Below are positions 17,185-24,401 of a stretch of 64,000 nt of DNA, in pieces; position 1 is the stretch's first letter, and the number at the start of each line of letters is the position of its first letter. The stretch is from Actinotalea alkalitolerans (GTDB taxonomy: Bacteria > Actinomycetota > Actinomycetes > Actinomycetales > Cellulomonadaceae). The DNA lies in contig NZ_JAMBPP010000009.1 in assembly GCF_023369855.1 (NCBI RefSeq), positions 62,001 to 126,000 on the forward strand, written 5' to 3'. The position numbers and the translations under genes were made by a program. The notes beneath the pieces were generated by a model. The model saw only the letters and a list, made by a program, of their open reading frames with translations, did not search any database and was not told the DNA's origin.

Positions 17185-19407
17185 TCAGCGCACCGCCGGA
17201 AGCCGCAGGTCCTGGCTCGCCGACCCACCGGCCTGCACGGCGACCACGGCGGTCTCCACGACCCGGCCGGACCGCGAGAGCGTCACCGCGTAGGTGCCCG
17301 GCGGGAGCTGGGCGAAGACGTAGTCACCCGCCGACCTGCCGGCCACCGCTGTCGAGATGGTCGTCCAGACCTGCCTGCCGTCGGTGGCCTGCACCTCGAC
17401 ACCTGAGGCACCAGCGCCCGCGGCATCTCGCACGACCCCGCGCACCGTGCCCCACGAGGGGCGCATCGTCACGGCCACCGGCGCCGTCGTGCCGCCGGTC
17501 AGGTCCACCGCCACGCTCTGCGGCGCGTAGCCGGCGAGCGTCGCGGTGAGCGAGTAGAGACCGGGCTCGAGTCCTGCCAGGGTGAAGGCCCCGACGGTGC
17601 CCGTGGTCAGGCTCGTGGCCTGCACGGTGCTGGGCCCGCCGCCGACGGTGACGCTCGCGCCACCCAGCCCCGTCCCGTCGGTGGCCAGCACCCTGCCCGT
17701 CACGGTCCCTGCGCCACCCCCGAGCGCCACCACCAGGTCGCTGCGCACGCCCCCGGCGGACAGGTCCACCACGACCGTGGCAGGCGTGAACCCCTCCTTG
17801 GTGAACGTCACGACATAGGTGCCCGGGGTGGGAAGGAGAGGGATCACGAAGGCTCCGACCATCCCCACCGTCGGGGTGCCCACGACGACGTCCGTCCCGT
17901 CGACCGTGGTGGAGACCTCGACGCCACCCAGCGGCAGCCGGCCGTCGGTCACGGTGCCGCTGATCTGCCCCGTCCCCGAACCGAGATCCACCGTGGTCGC
18001 GAACCGCTCCTGGCCACCGTCGACGTGCTCGGTGGTGGTGGTGGGCAGGTAGCCCTCGGCGGTGAAGGTCAGCTCGTAGGTGCCCGGTGCGGGAAGGCCC
18101 GCGAGCACGTAGGTGCCGTCCGGTGCCGCCTCGACGGTCTGCGCCGATGACTCGTCCTCGCGGTCCCACATCGCGCGCGCCACGACCTGTGCCACCACCG
18201 GACTGGTGACGTCGCCGACGTCCACCGTGCCCCGGATGGTCGCGGGGGCACCCGAGACGGTCACGTCGACCCCGTCGGTCACCGTCTGGCCCACAGCGAA
18301 GACCGGTGCGGCGTCGGCAGGACCGGTCGCAGCGGGGTACCAGACGGTCTCGTAGCCCTCGCCACGGAAGCTCACCAGGTAGCTGCCCGGAAAGATGCCC
18401 GCGACCGCGAAGGTGCCGTCCTCCTGGGTGGCCGCCGAGCCGACCACTGCCCTGCTGCCGTCCCCGGCGGTCCGCCACGCCTCCACCGTGATCCGGCCCA
18501 CGCCCTCCCCGTCGCTGAGCGCCAGGACCGTGCCGGCCAGGGTCCCCCCCACCCCTGCAGCCAGCACCCCGTCCCGTGAGACGCTCCCGGCGGGCATCGC
18601 TCCGGGAACGCCCGCTGCGCCGTCGGCCGGGTCCGAGGTCGCGGCGAAGAACGACGGCGGGGCGGACTTGGTGTACGCCTCGGAGCCGAGGACCTGCCGG
18701 ATCCCCAGCAGGAAGATCGCCGCCCACACACCGACGATCGCGAGCAGCACCAGGGCGGTGAGCAGACCACGGCTCAGCAGCGACCGCTGCCGGAGTACCA
18801 GCGAGACCACCTCGTGCTGGTCGAGCGCGGTCGCCTCGACGCGCAGAGGCCGGTCCCGGTCACCGCCGACGAGCTGGCGGGGACCCTTGACCTGCACGGC
18901 GCAGCGCGCTGTCGCCCCAGGCTCGACGCTCACGGTGGACGGGGTGATCGCGCACTGCAGGGTGCGGTCGCTGTCGTTGGCCCGCAGAGCCACGTCCAGC
19001 GCGACGTTGCCCTGGTTGCGGACCTGCACCTCGAAGGTGGCCCGCCTGCGGGCGCGGATCACCGTGGGCGAGGCGGCCAGCGCGAGGTCGGGCCGACTGC
19101 CCACGACCACCGAGACGTCGTGGTGGACGACGTCGCCCCCCGGCACCTGACCGGTGACCTGGACCGTCACCGGGTGGGTGCCGGCCGGGAAGGTGCTCGG
19201 CAGGTCGAGCTGGACCACCATGTGCCCGGTCGCGTCCGGGAACAACGGCAGGACAGCCGGACGCGAGGTCGCCAGGTCGACCGGCAGACCCAGCACGTGC
19301 GCGGTGACGCCGTCGATCACCGTCCCGGTGTTCACGACCTCGAGCGGGATCTCACCAGCCCCTCCCGGGGCGACGTCCAGGACGTCGACCGTGCTGAGCA
19401 CTCTCAT
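17185..19407 (-). CDS. Membrane-anchored CpD-repeat protein, paralogue 1 (740 aa)
   Basis: Residues 1-~205 are two beta-sandwich domains (IPLEVVNTGTVIDGVTAHVLG and FEVQVRNQGNVALDVALRAN). The second contains C152 and C169, the only cysteines in any N-terminal region of the trio. RQRSLLSRG is followed by a membrane segment at ~212-236 (LLTALVLLAIVGVWAAIFLL), then five CpD-like domains (for example ISGTVTDGRLPLGGVEVSTT) to the C-terminus. No signal peptide. It begins six bases after the DUF4255 stop, so the cap-like protein and the membrane trio are co-transcribed. CpD-like domains are usually extracellular adhesion or stalk modules; here they carry no peptidase or cohesin/dockerin signature. 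Role in the CIS is inferred from linkage. Confidence 0.82.
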   Translation of the reverse strand: MRVLSTVDVLDVAPGGAGEIPLEVVNTGTVIDGVTAHVLGLPVDLATSRPAVLPLFPDATGHMVVQLDLPSTFPAGTHPVTVQVTGQVPGGDVVHHDVSVVVGSRPDLALAASPTVIRARRRATFEVQVRNQGNVALDVALRANDSDRTLQCAITPSTVSVEPGATARCAVQVKGPRQLVGGDRDRPLRVEATALDQHEVVSLVLRQRSLLSRGLLTALVLLAIVGVWAAIFLLGIRQVLGSEAYTKSAPPSFFAATSDPADGAAGVPGAMPAGSVSRDGVLAAGVGGTLAGTVLALSDGEGVGRITVEAWRTAGDGSRAVVGSAATQEDGTFAVAGIFPGSYLVSFRGEGYETVWYPAATGPADAAPVFAVGQTVTDGVDVTVSGAPATIRGTVDVGDVTSPVVAQVVARAMWDREDESSAQTVEAAPDGTYVLAGLPAPGTYELTFTAEGYLPTTTTEHVDGGQERFATTVDLGSGTGQISGTVTDGRLPLGGVEVSTTVDGTDVVVGTPTVGMVGAFVIPLLPTPGTYVVTFTKEGFTPATVVVDLSAGGVRSDLVVALGGGAGTVTGRVLATDGTGLGGASVTVGGGPSTVQATSLTTGTVGAFTLAGLEPGLYSLTATLAGYAPQSVAVDLTGGTTAPVAVTMRPSWGTVRGVVRDAAGAGASGVEVQATDGRQVWTTISTAVAGRSAGDYVFAQLPPGTYAVTLSRSGRVVETAVVAVQAGGSASQDLRLPAVR

Positions 19408-19412
19408 GGTCG

Positions 19413-20075
19413 CTACGCCCCTCCGTCAGCGACGGTCGAGCGCAGCACGCCGTCGGCGTCGCGCCGGGACCGCAGCCCGGAGGTGTCCCCCGTCCCGGGG
19501 CGGGAGACCGCCGCGGTGGGTGGGACGGGTGTGGCCATGCCCTCGATCGAGCTGACACCCCGGGGCGCGGACTCCCAGCCGTAGGCGTCGCTCGCGACCG
19601 TGGCCAGCAGGGTGAACGACGCCTTGAGGTTGCCTCCCAGACCGCCCCACAGGTCGCGTGGCCGGTTGACCTCGTCCACCGCGAGCGTGAGCTGGACGTT
19701 CGAGGACAGCGGGGTGCTCAGGTGCTCGGGCGGTAGCACCTGCTGGGCGATGAGGCGCGTCAGCACATCACCCAGCAGCAGGTGCTCGTCGCGGGTGCTG
19801 CCCGCCCAGGCACTGACCAGGTAGGACAGCTGGACCATCGGCAACGGCGCCCGACGCTCGAGGCCGCCCTCGGCCCCCGGTCGTGAGGAGCCGGGCCGCG
19901 GAGGCAGGGGGCTGCGGGAGACCAGGTAGAGGAAGCAGTTGACCGTGACCCGGTTGACCTGGGCGGCCCAGGTGCCCGACGGCGCCTCGAAGGAGATGTC
20001 GCCCACCTCGTGCGACAGCGGCAGGGCGGCACGCAGATAGCTCTCGAGCCCGTCCTCGACGGCGGGGATCAGCAC
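19413..20075 (-). CDS. DUF4255/Pvc16-N family CIS protein (Afp16-like terminator)
   Basis: 220 aa from a GTG with GAAGGGA nine bases upstream. The N-terminus (LIPAVEDGLESYLRAALPL), the VNCFLYLV strand, the LSYLVSAWAGSTRDEHLLLG core and LTRLIAQQVLPPEHL are the recognised DUF4255 pattern. Afp16/Pvc16 members cap the tube and sheath at the membrane-distal end and set particle length. The C-terminal ~40 residues are Ser/Arg/Gly-rich and probably disordered. In many loci this gene is with the structural block; here it heads the membrane-protein operon on the opposite strand. That linkage is the best sequence argument that the three paralogues belong to the injection system. Confidence 0.88.
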   Translation of the reverse strand: MLIPAVEDGLESYLRAALPLSHEVGDISFEAPSGTWAAQVNRVTVNCFLYLVSRSPLPPRPGSSRPGAEGGLERRAPLPMVQLSYLVSAWAGSTRDEHLLLGDVLTRLIAQQVLPPEHLSTPLSSNVQLTLAVDEVNRPRDLWGGLGGNLKASFTLLATVASDAYGWESAPRGVSSIEGMATPVPPTAAVSRPGTGDTSGLRSRRDADGVLRSTVADGGA

Positions 20076-20200
20076 AACCGGTGTTCCCTTCTCCGTCGTG
20101 CGGCGCCCGGTCCTCGCGGCCCGGCGTCGGGTCGTGGGCAGCGGGCAGCACGGACCCCTGCAGGCCTTGTCGAGGCTACGAAGCCGTGCGGGTGCGCAGC

Positions 20201-20219
20201 ATCGGTAATCCCTACCGAT
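20201..20219. promoter_or_regulatory. Perfect 7-base dyad upstream of the DUF4255-membrane operon
   Basis: ATCGGTA (20201-20207) and TACCGAT (20213-20219) flank ATCCC. The dyad lies in the 198-base gap between the PAAR-like and DUF4255 genes, the only long gap in this minus-strand block. It is AT-richer than its surroundings and lacks a T-run, so an operator is more likely than a terminator. No regulator is assigned. Confidence 0.4.
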
Positions 20220-20273
20220 CTTCCGCGGGCCTGCCGAGGTGACGGCTCGAGGGCCCTGGCGGGGGTCCGGTTC

Positions 20274-20663
20274 TCAGCCCTCGGTGGTCCGGACCGACCC
20301 GGGGTTGACGACCTGCACGACACCGCCGTAGGCGCAGGTGGTGGTGGCCCCGGCCGTCAGTGCGGGCTTCCCGCCGATCATGGTCGTGACCGCACCGCCG
20401 ACCCACGGGGTCGTGACGGGGATGCAGGGCATCGGGGTCAGCACCCCCAGGGCGGCCGCCGTCGCTGCGACGACCATCGGGTTGGAGGTGCTGCTGCACA
20501 TCCCGAACGGCGGGATGTTCATGATCGGTGCGCCGTCCGCGATGCTCGCGGCGGGCTTCCCCTCGATCATCACCCGGGCGAGCGGGAGGACGGTCAGCGC
20601 TGCCGGGGCGAGGCCGAAGCTGCACTGGATCAGTGCTGTCGCGGTCACTGCGGGCTTGCCCAT
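20274..20663 (-). CDS. DUF4280-type PAAR-like spike tip protein
   Basis: 129 aa; ATG preceded by a strong AAGGAGGGA. The pattern is that of the DUF4280 PAAR-like family: GKPAVTATALIQCSFG at the start, AASIADGAPIMNIPPFG, MCSSTSNPMVV, PCIPVT and CAYGGVVQVVNPG, with four spaced cysteines (near residues 14, 56, 81 and 111). PAAR-like proteins form the sharp tip on VgrG-like spikes and, in some CIS and T6SS, attach effectors. There is no extension beyond the tip domain, so no fused toxin. It is separated from the spike gene by about 16 kb and lies on the other strand. Cytoplasmic before firing. Confidence 0.87.
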   Translation of the reverse strand: MGKPAVTATALIQCSFGLAPAALTVLPLARVMIEGKPAASIADGAPIMNIPPFGMCSSTSNPMVVAATAAALGVLTPMPCIPVTTPWVGGAVTTMIGGKPALTAGATTTCAYGGVVQVVNPGSVRTTEG

Positions 20664-20701
20664 CGACGGGTCCCTCCTTGCGGGTCACGACGCCTCTCCG
20701 G

Positions 20702-21247
20702 TCAGAGAGAGGTGCCTCGCGCCGAGGTCGACGTCTGCGCCCCGGTCGTGGTGATGAAACAGGTCACGTCGTGGTCACCGCCCTGCTCCCAGCCGCGGGC
20801 CGAGGGCAGGAGGTAGGTGAAGAACAGGTCCGAGTCCCGGTAGTCCACCCCGGTGTACTCCCGGAACTTCTCGATGCACGCACCGTCGGCGAACGCCACC
20901 AGGACCGCGTCGCCGGGATAGCTGTCGGGCCGTGAGCCGTCGGGCTGGGTGTAGGGCACCAGCGCGAAGACCTCCTGCTCGTGCGGTTCCGAGCAGGCGA
21001 CCCGTCGGAGGTCAGCGACCTCGCTGGTGATCTCCTCGGGGGCGAGCACGCAGTCCCCCACCTCGACGTCCAGCACCGACACGGTCTCGACGGTCGCGTC
21101 GCCGAAGAGCGAGCAACCGGTGAGCAGGCCTGCCGCCCCGATCGCCGCCGCGGTCAGACGCAGGACGGCGATCGGGGCGCTCGACGTCGCCGTCCCGCGC
21201 AGGGCGTGGCTGCGCGGCGGATGGTCGATCCTTGACTCGCTGTGCAC
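20702..21247 (-). CDS. Septum-formation-family (Septum_form) lipoprotein
   Basis: 181 aa. A long N-terminus leads to a hydrophobic stretch and lipobox (AAAIGAAGLLTGC, Cys ~45), so the mature protein should be a membrane-anchored lipoprotein outside the cell. The domain after it (SVLDVEVGDCVLAPEE, then VACSEPHEQEVFALV) matches the actinobacterial Septum_form family: GDC near the start, CxxPHxxEV, and paired cysteines later. The GTG at 21247 follows a TAGCGT box by six bases, which fits a leaderless start and explains the absence of a ribosome site. Despite the family name no division role is shown. It is 38 bases ahead of the PAAR-like gene and may be co-transcribed with the CIS block, or may be the edge of the neighbouring core region. 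Confidence 0.75.
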   Translation of the reverse strand: MHSESRIDHPPRSHALRGTATSSAPIAVLRLTAAAIGAAGLLTGCSLFGDATVETVSVLDVEVGDCVLAPEEITSEVADLRRVACSEPHEQEVFALVPYTQPDGSRPDSYPGDAVLVAFADGACIEKFREYTGVDYRDSDLFFTYLLPSARGWEQGGDHDVTCFITTTGAQTSTSARGTSL

Positions 21248-21253
21248 GTCCCG

Positions 21254-21259
21254 ACGCTA
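21254..21259 (-). promoter_or_regulatory. -10 box (TAGCGT) of leaderless lipoprotein transcript
   Basis: On the minus strand TAGCGT is followed by six bases and then the GTG start. This spacing puts the transcription start at the first codon. It would be the promoter for the lipoprotein and possibly the PAAR-like gene. No clear -35 box. Confidence 0.4.
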
Positions 21260-21344
21260 GCCGCCGCTCGCGCGAACTCCCTCAGTAGTTTGTGCGGTAC
21301 TTGCGCCGGCGCCCCGCCTCGACGGCAGCGCACGCCGTGCAGGG

Positions 21345-21384
21345 ACGACGAAGGCCCCGGGATCGCTCCCGGGGCCTTCGTCGT
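21345..21384 (-). terminator. 18-bp perfect hairpin terminator after pyk
   Basis: ACGACGAAGGCCCCGGGA (21345-21362) pairs perfectly with 21367-21384 around a four-base loop (tcgc). It lies 22 bases beyond the pyk stop. There is no T-run, common for strong hairpin terminators in high-GC actinobacteria. It separates core metabolism from the CIS block. Confidence 0.85.
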
Positions 21385-21406
21385 CAGCGTTGCCGCTGCT
21401 CGTGCC

Positions 21407-22831
21407 TCAGCGCTTGTGCGCCTCGGTACCGATCTTGTGGACCAGCAGCGAGTTGGTGGTGCCCGGGACGCCGACCGGTGCACCGAAGACGATGATCACA
21501 CGGTCGCCCTCCTCGGCCAGCCCGTGCGCCCGCAGCGTCTGGTCGACCTGCATGACCATCGCGTCGGTGTGCGCGACCTCGGGGACCTCGTAGGTGTTGA
21601 CGCCCCAGGTCAGGGCCAGGGTGTTGCGCACCTGGGTCTCCGGGGTGAACGCGAGCAGCGGGATCGCCGAGCGCAGGCGCGACATGCGCCGGGCCGAGTC
21701 ACCGGACTGCGTGAAGGTCACCAGGTACTTGACCGACAGGGTCTCGCCCACCTCGGCGGCAGCGCGGGTGATCGCCCCACCGCGGGTCTGCGGCGAGGTG
21801 CCCAGCGGGGCCATCCGCTCGCGCCCGTGCTCCTCGGTGTTCTCGATGATGCGGGCCATGGTGCGGACCGCCTCGATCGGGAAGTCGCCCACACTCGTCT
21901 CGCCCGAGAGCATGACCGCGTCGGCACCGTCGAGCACCGCGTTGGCGCAGTCCGAGGCCTCGGCGCGGGTGGGCCGCGGTGCCGAGATCATCGACTCGAG
22001 CACCTGGGTGGCCACGATGACCGGCTTGGCGGCGCGACGGGCGAGCTCGACCGCGCGCTTCTGGACGATCGGCACCTGCTCGAGCGGGAGCTCGACACCC
22101 AGGTCACCGCGGGCGACCATGATGCCGTCGAAGGCGTCGACGATCTCCTGGAGGTTGTCCACGGCCTGAGGCTTCTCGACCTTGGCGATGACCGGGACCG
22201 TCCGGCCCTCCTCGGTCATGATGCGGGCGACGTCGTCGTAGTCCTCGGCAGAGCGGACGAAGGACAGCGCGATGATGTCGGCACCGATCCGCAGTGCCCA
22301 CCGCAGGTCGTCCTCGTCCTTCTGGGACATGGCCGGCACGGAGACCGCGACACCCGGCAGGTTCAGGCCCTTGTTGTTCGACACCGGACCGGCGACCTCG
22401 ACGCGGGTCACGACGTCCGTGCCCTCGACCGCGGTGATCCGCACGGCCACGCGGCCGTCGTCGATGAGGATGCGGTCGCCGACCTTGGCGTCTCCCGGCA
22501 GGCCCTTGTACGTGGTGGAGGCGAGCTCCTTGGTGCCGGACACCTCCCGCGTGGTGATCGTGAAGACGTCGCCCTCGGTGAGCTCGACCTTCTCCTCGGC
22601 GAACCGGCCCAGCCGGATCTTGGGGCCCTGCAGGTCGACCAGCACCGCCACGGCCCGGCCTGAGGCCTTGGCCGCGGCACGGACGTTGTGGTAGACGGCC
22701 TCGTGGACGCCTGTGTCACCGTGGCTGCGGTTCAGCCGCGCCACGTCCATCCCGGCGTCCACCAGGGCCTGGATCTGTTCGGGCGACTCGGTCGCGGGTC
22801 CGATCGTGCACACAATCTTCGCTCTACGCAT
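21407..22831 (-). CDS. pyk: Pyruvate kinase
   Basis: 474 aa, the normal length. Converts phosphoenolpyruvate and ADP to pyruvate and ATP in the cytoplasm, the last step of glycolysis. Seen: the start [15 protein letters not shown]; the substrate loop LNRSHGD; the catalytic-lysine/metal region [15 protein letters not shown] followed by [14 protein letters not shown]; and the allosteric C-terminal domain ([18 protein letters not shown]). The phosphate-binding loop reads Asn-Arg-Ser-His rather than the common Asn-Phe/Leu-Ser-His. A TAGGCT box ends six bases before the ATG, which suggests a leaderless transcript. Single-gene unit: a strong hairpin follows it and a 79-base gap precedes it. Confidence 0.97.
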   Translation of the reverse strand: MRRAKIVCTIGPATESPEQIQALVDAGMDVARLNRSHGDTGVHEAVYHNVRAAAKASGRAVAVLVDLQGPKIRLGRFAEEKVELTEGDVFTITTREVSGTKELASTTYKGLPGDAKVGDRILIDDGRVAVRITAVEGTDVVTRVEVAGPVSNNKGLNLPGVAVSVPAMSQKDEDDLRWALRIGADIIALSFVRSAEDYDDVARIMTEEGRTVPVIAKVEKPQAVDNLQEIVDAFDGIMVARGDLGVELPLEQVPIVQKRAVELARRAAKPVIVATQVLESMISAPRPTRAEASDCANAVLDGADAVMLSGETSVGDFPIEAVRTMARIIENTEEHGRERMAPLGTSPQTRGGAITRAAAEVGETLSVKYLVTFTQSGDSARRMSRLRSAIPLLAFTPETQVRNTLALTWGVNTYEVPEVAHTDAMVMQVDQTLRAHGLAEEGDRVIIVFGAPVGVPGTTNSLLVHKIGTEAHKR

Positions 22832-22837
22832 GTCTCC

Positions 22838-22843
22838 AGCCTA
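22838..22843 (-). promoter_or_regulatory. -10 box (TAGGCT) before pyk
   Basis: TAGGCT on the minus strand is followed by GGAGAC and then the pyk ATG. The six-base distance fits a leaderless start; GGAG is too close to the ATG to be a normal ribosome site. No convincing -35 box. Confidence 0.4.
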
Positions 22844-22910
22844 TGTCCTGGGGCCTGGGACCTTCTGTCCCGTCCAACCCGTGGCGTGCCTGTAGAGCCG
22901 ACGTCGGCCC

Positions 22911-24401
22911 TCAGGGTCGTAGCGGTCGCGTGCTCGGTGTCACCGGGACGGGGAGCTCGGTGCGTCCCCGCAGGTACGCGTCCACCCCGGCGGCGGCACC
23001 CCGGCCCTCGGCGATGGCCCACACGATCAGGGACTGCCCACGGCCGGCGTCACCCGCCACGAACACCCCGGGCACCGACGTCGCGTAGTCCTCGCCCCGG
23101 GCGATCCACCCACGGCCGGTCACGTCGGTGCCGATCTGCTCGACCAGCACCTCGGTCTCCGGGCCGGTGAAGCCCATGGCGATGAGCACGAGGTCGGCCG
23201 GGATGTCCTTCTCGGTCCCCTGGGTGGGCACCCGACGGCCGTCCGGCAGGTAGGTCGTGGTCGCGACCCGGAGGGCCCGGACGGCGCCGTCCTCGTCACC
23301 GACGAAGCCCACGGTCGAGGCGAGGTAGGTGCGTTCGCCGCCCTCCTCGTGCGAGCTCGACACCTCGTACAGGACGGGATCGGTGGGCCAGGGCTCGTTC
23401 TCGGGTCGCTCGGTGGGCGGCTGCACACCGATCGCCAGGGTCGTCACCGAGGCGGCACCCTGCCGGAGCGCGGTGCCCAGGCAGTCCGAACCGGTGTCGC
23501 CGCCGCCGATCACGACCACGTGCTTGCCGGTCGCCACGATCTGGTCGGCCACCTCACGCCCGGCCACGACCGCGTTCGCCTGGTGCAGGAACTCCATCGC
23601 GGGGTGGATGCCCGCCAGGCCCGCCCCCGGCACCTTCAGGGCGCGCGGGACCGGTGCCCCGGTGGCCACGACCACCGCGTCGTACCGTGCACGCAGCTCG
23701 GTCCAGGTGATGTCCTTGCCGATCTCGACACCGGGACGGAACCGGGTGCCCTCGGCCTGCATCTGCTCGATCCGCCGGTCGATGTGGACCTTCTCGAGCT
23801 TGAAGTCCGGCACGCCGTACCGCAGCAGCCCACCGATCGCGTCGTCCCGCTCGAACACGGCGACCGTGTGACCGGCCCGGGTGAGCTGCTGGGCGGCCGC
23901 GAGCCCGGCCGGTCCCGACCCGACCACGGCGACCGTGCTGCCGGTCAGGAAGTACGGGACCTGCGGGGTGACGAGCCCGCGGGCGAAGGCCTCGTCGATG
24001 ATCGCGACCTCGACGTTCTTGATGGTCACGGGCGGCTCACTGATGCCCAGCACGCACGAGGTCTCGCACGGCGCCGGACAGATGCGTCCGGTGAACTCCG
24101 GGAAGTTGTTGGTCGCGTGCAGCCGGTCGCTCGCCTCGGCCCACTGCCCCTTCCAGACCAGGTCGTTCCAGTCGGGGATGAGGTTGCCCAGCGGGCAGCC
24201 GGTGTGGCAGAAGGGGACCCCGCAGTCCATGCATCGCCCAGCCTGCTGCTTGAGCATGACGTCGTGCTCGTGCCCACCGTCCGGGTCGAGGGTCGACCGA
24301 TGCTCGACGACCTCGCGCCAGTCCATCAGCCGGACAGGCACCGGACGGCTCGGCGGGAGCTCGCGGTCCCGCACCTTGAGGAACCCCCGAGGGTCAGCCA
24401 C
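22911..24401 (-). CDS. gltD: Glutamate synthase (NADPH) small subunit
   Basis: 496 aa. Takes electrons from NADPH through FAD and iron-sulphur clusters and passes them to GltB for glutamate formation from glutamine and 2-oxoglutarate. N-terminal cluster cysteines are C57, C60, C65 and C69 ([17 protein letters not shown]), with a second group in [15 protein letters not shown]- and NAD(P)-binding glycine motifs are [15 protein letters not shown] and [12 protein letters not shown]. The C-terminus has the usual [18 protein letters not shown]. Its ATG overlaps the end of gltB by eight bases, so the two subunits are translationally coupled. Confidence 0.97.
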   Translation of the reverse strand: MADPRGFLKVRDRELPPSRPVPVRLMDWREVVEHRSTLDPDGGHEHDVMLKQQAGRCMDCGVPFCHTGCPLGNLIPDWNDLVWKGQWAEASDRLHATNNFPEFTGRICPAPCETSCVLGISEPPVTIKNVEVAIIDEAFARGLVTPQVPYFLTGSTVAVVGSGPAGLAAAQQLTRAGHTVAVFERDDAIGGLLRYGVPDFKLEKVHIDRRIEQMQAEGTRFRPGVEIGKDITWTELRARYDAVVVATGAPVPRALKVPGAGLAGIHPAMEFLHQANAVVAGREVADQIVATGKHVVVIGGGDTGSDCLGTALRQGAASVTTLAIGVQPPTERPENEPWPTDPVLYEVSSSHEEGGERTYLASTVGFVGDEDGAVRALRVATTTYLPDGRRVPTQGTEKDIPADLVLIAMGFTGPETEVLVEQIGTDVTGRGWIARGEDYATSVPGVFVAGDAGRGQSLIVWAIAEGRGAAAGVDAYLRGRTELPVPVTPSTRPLRP

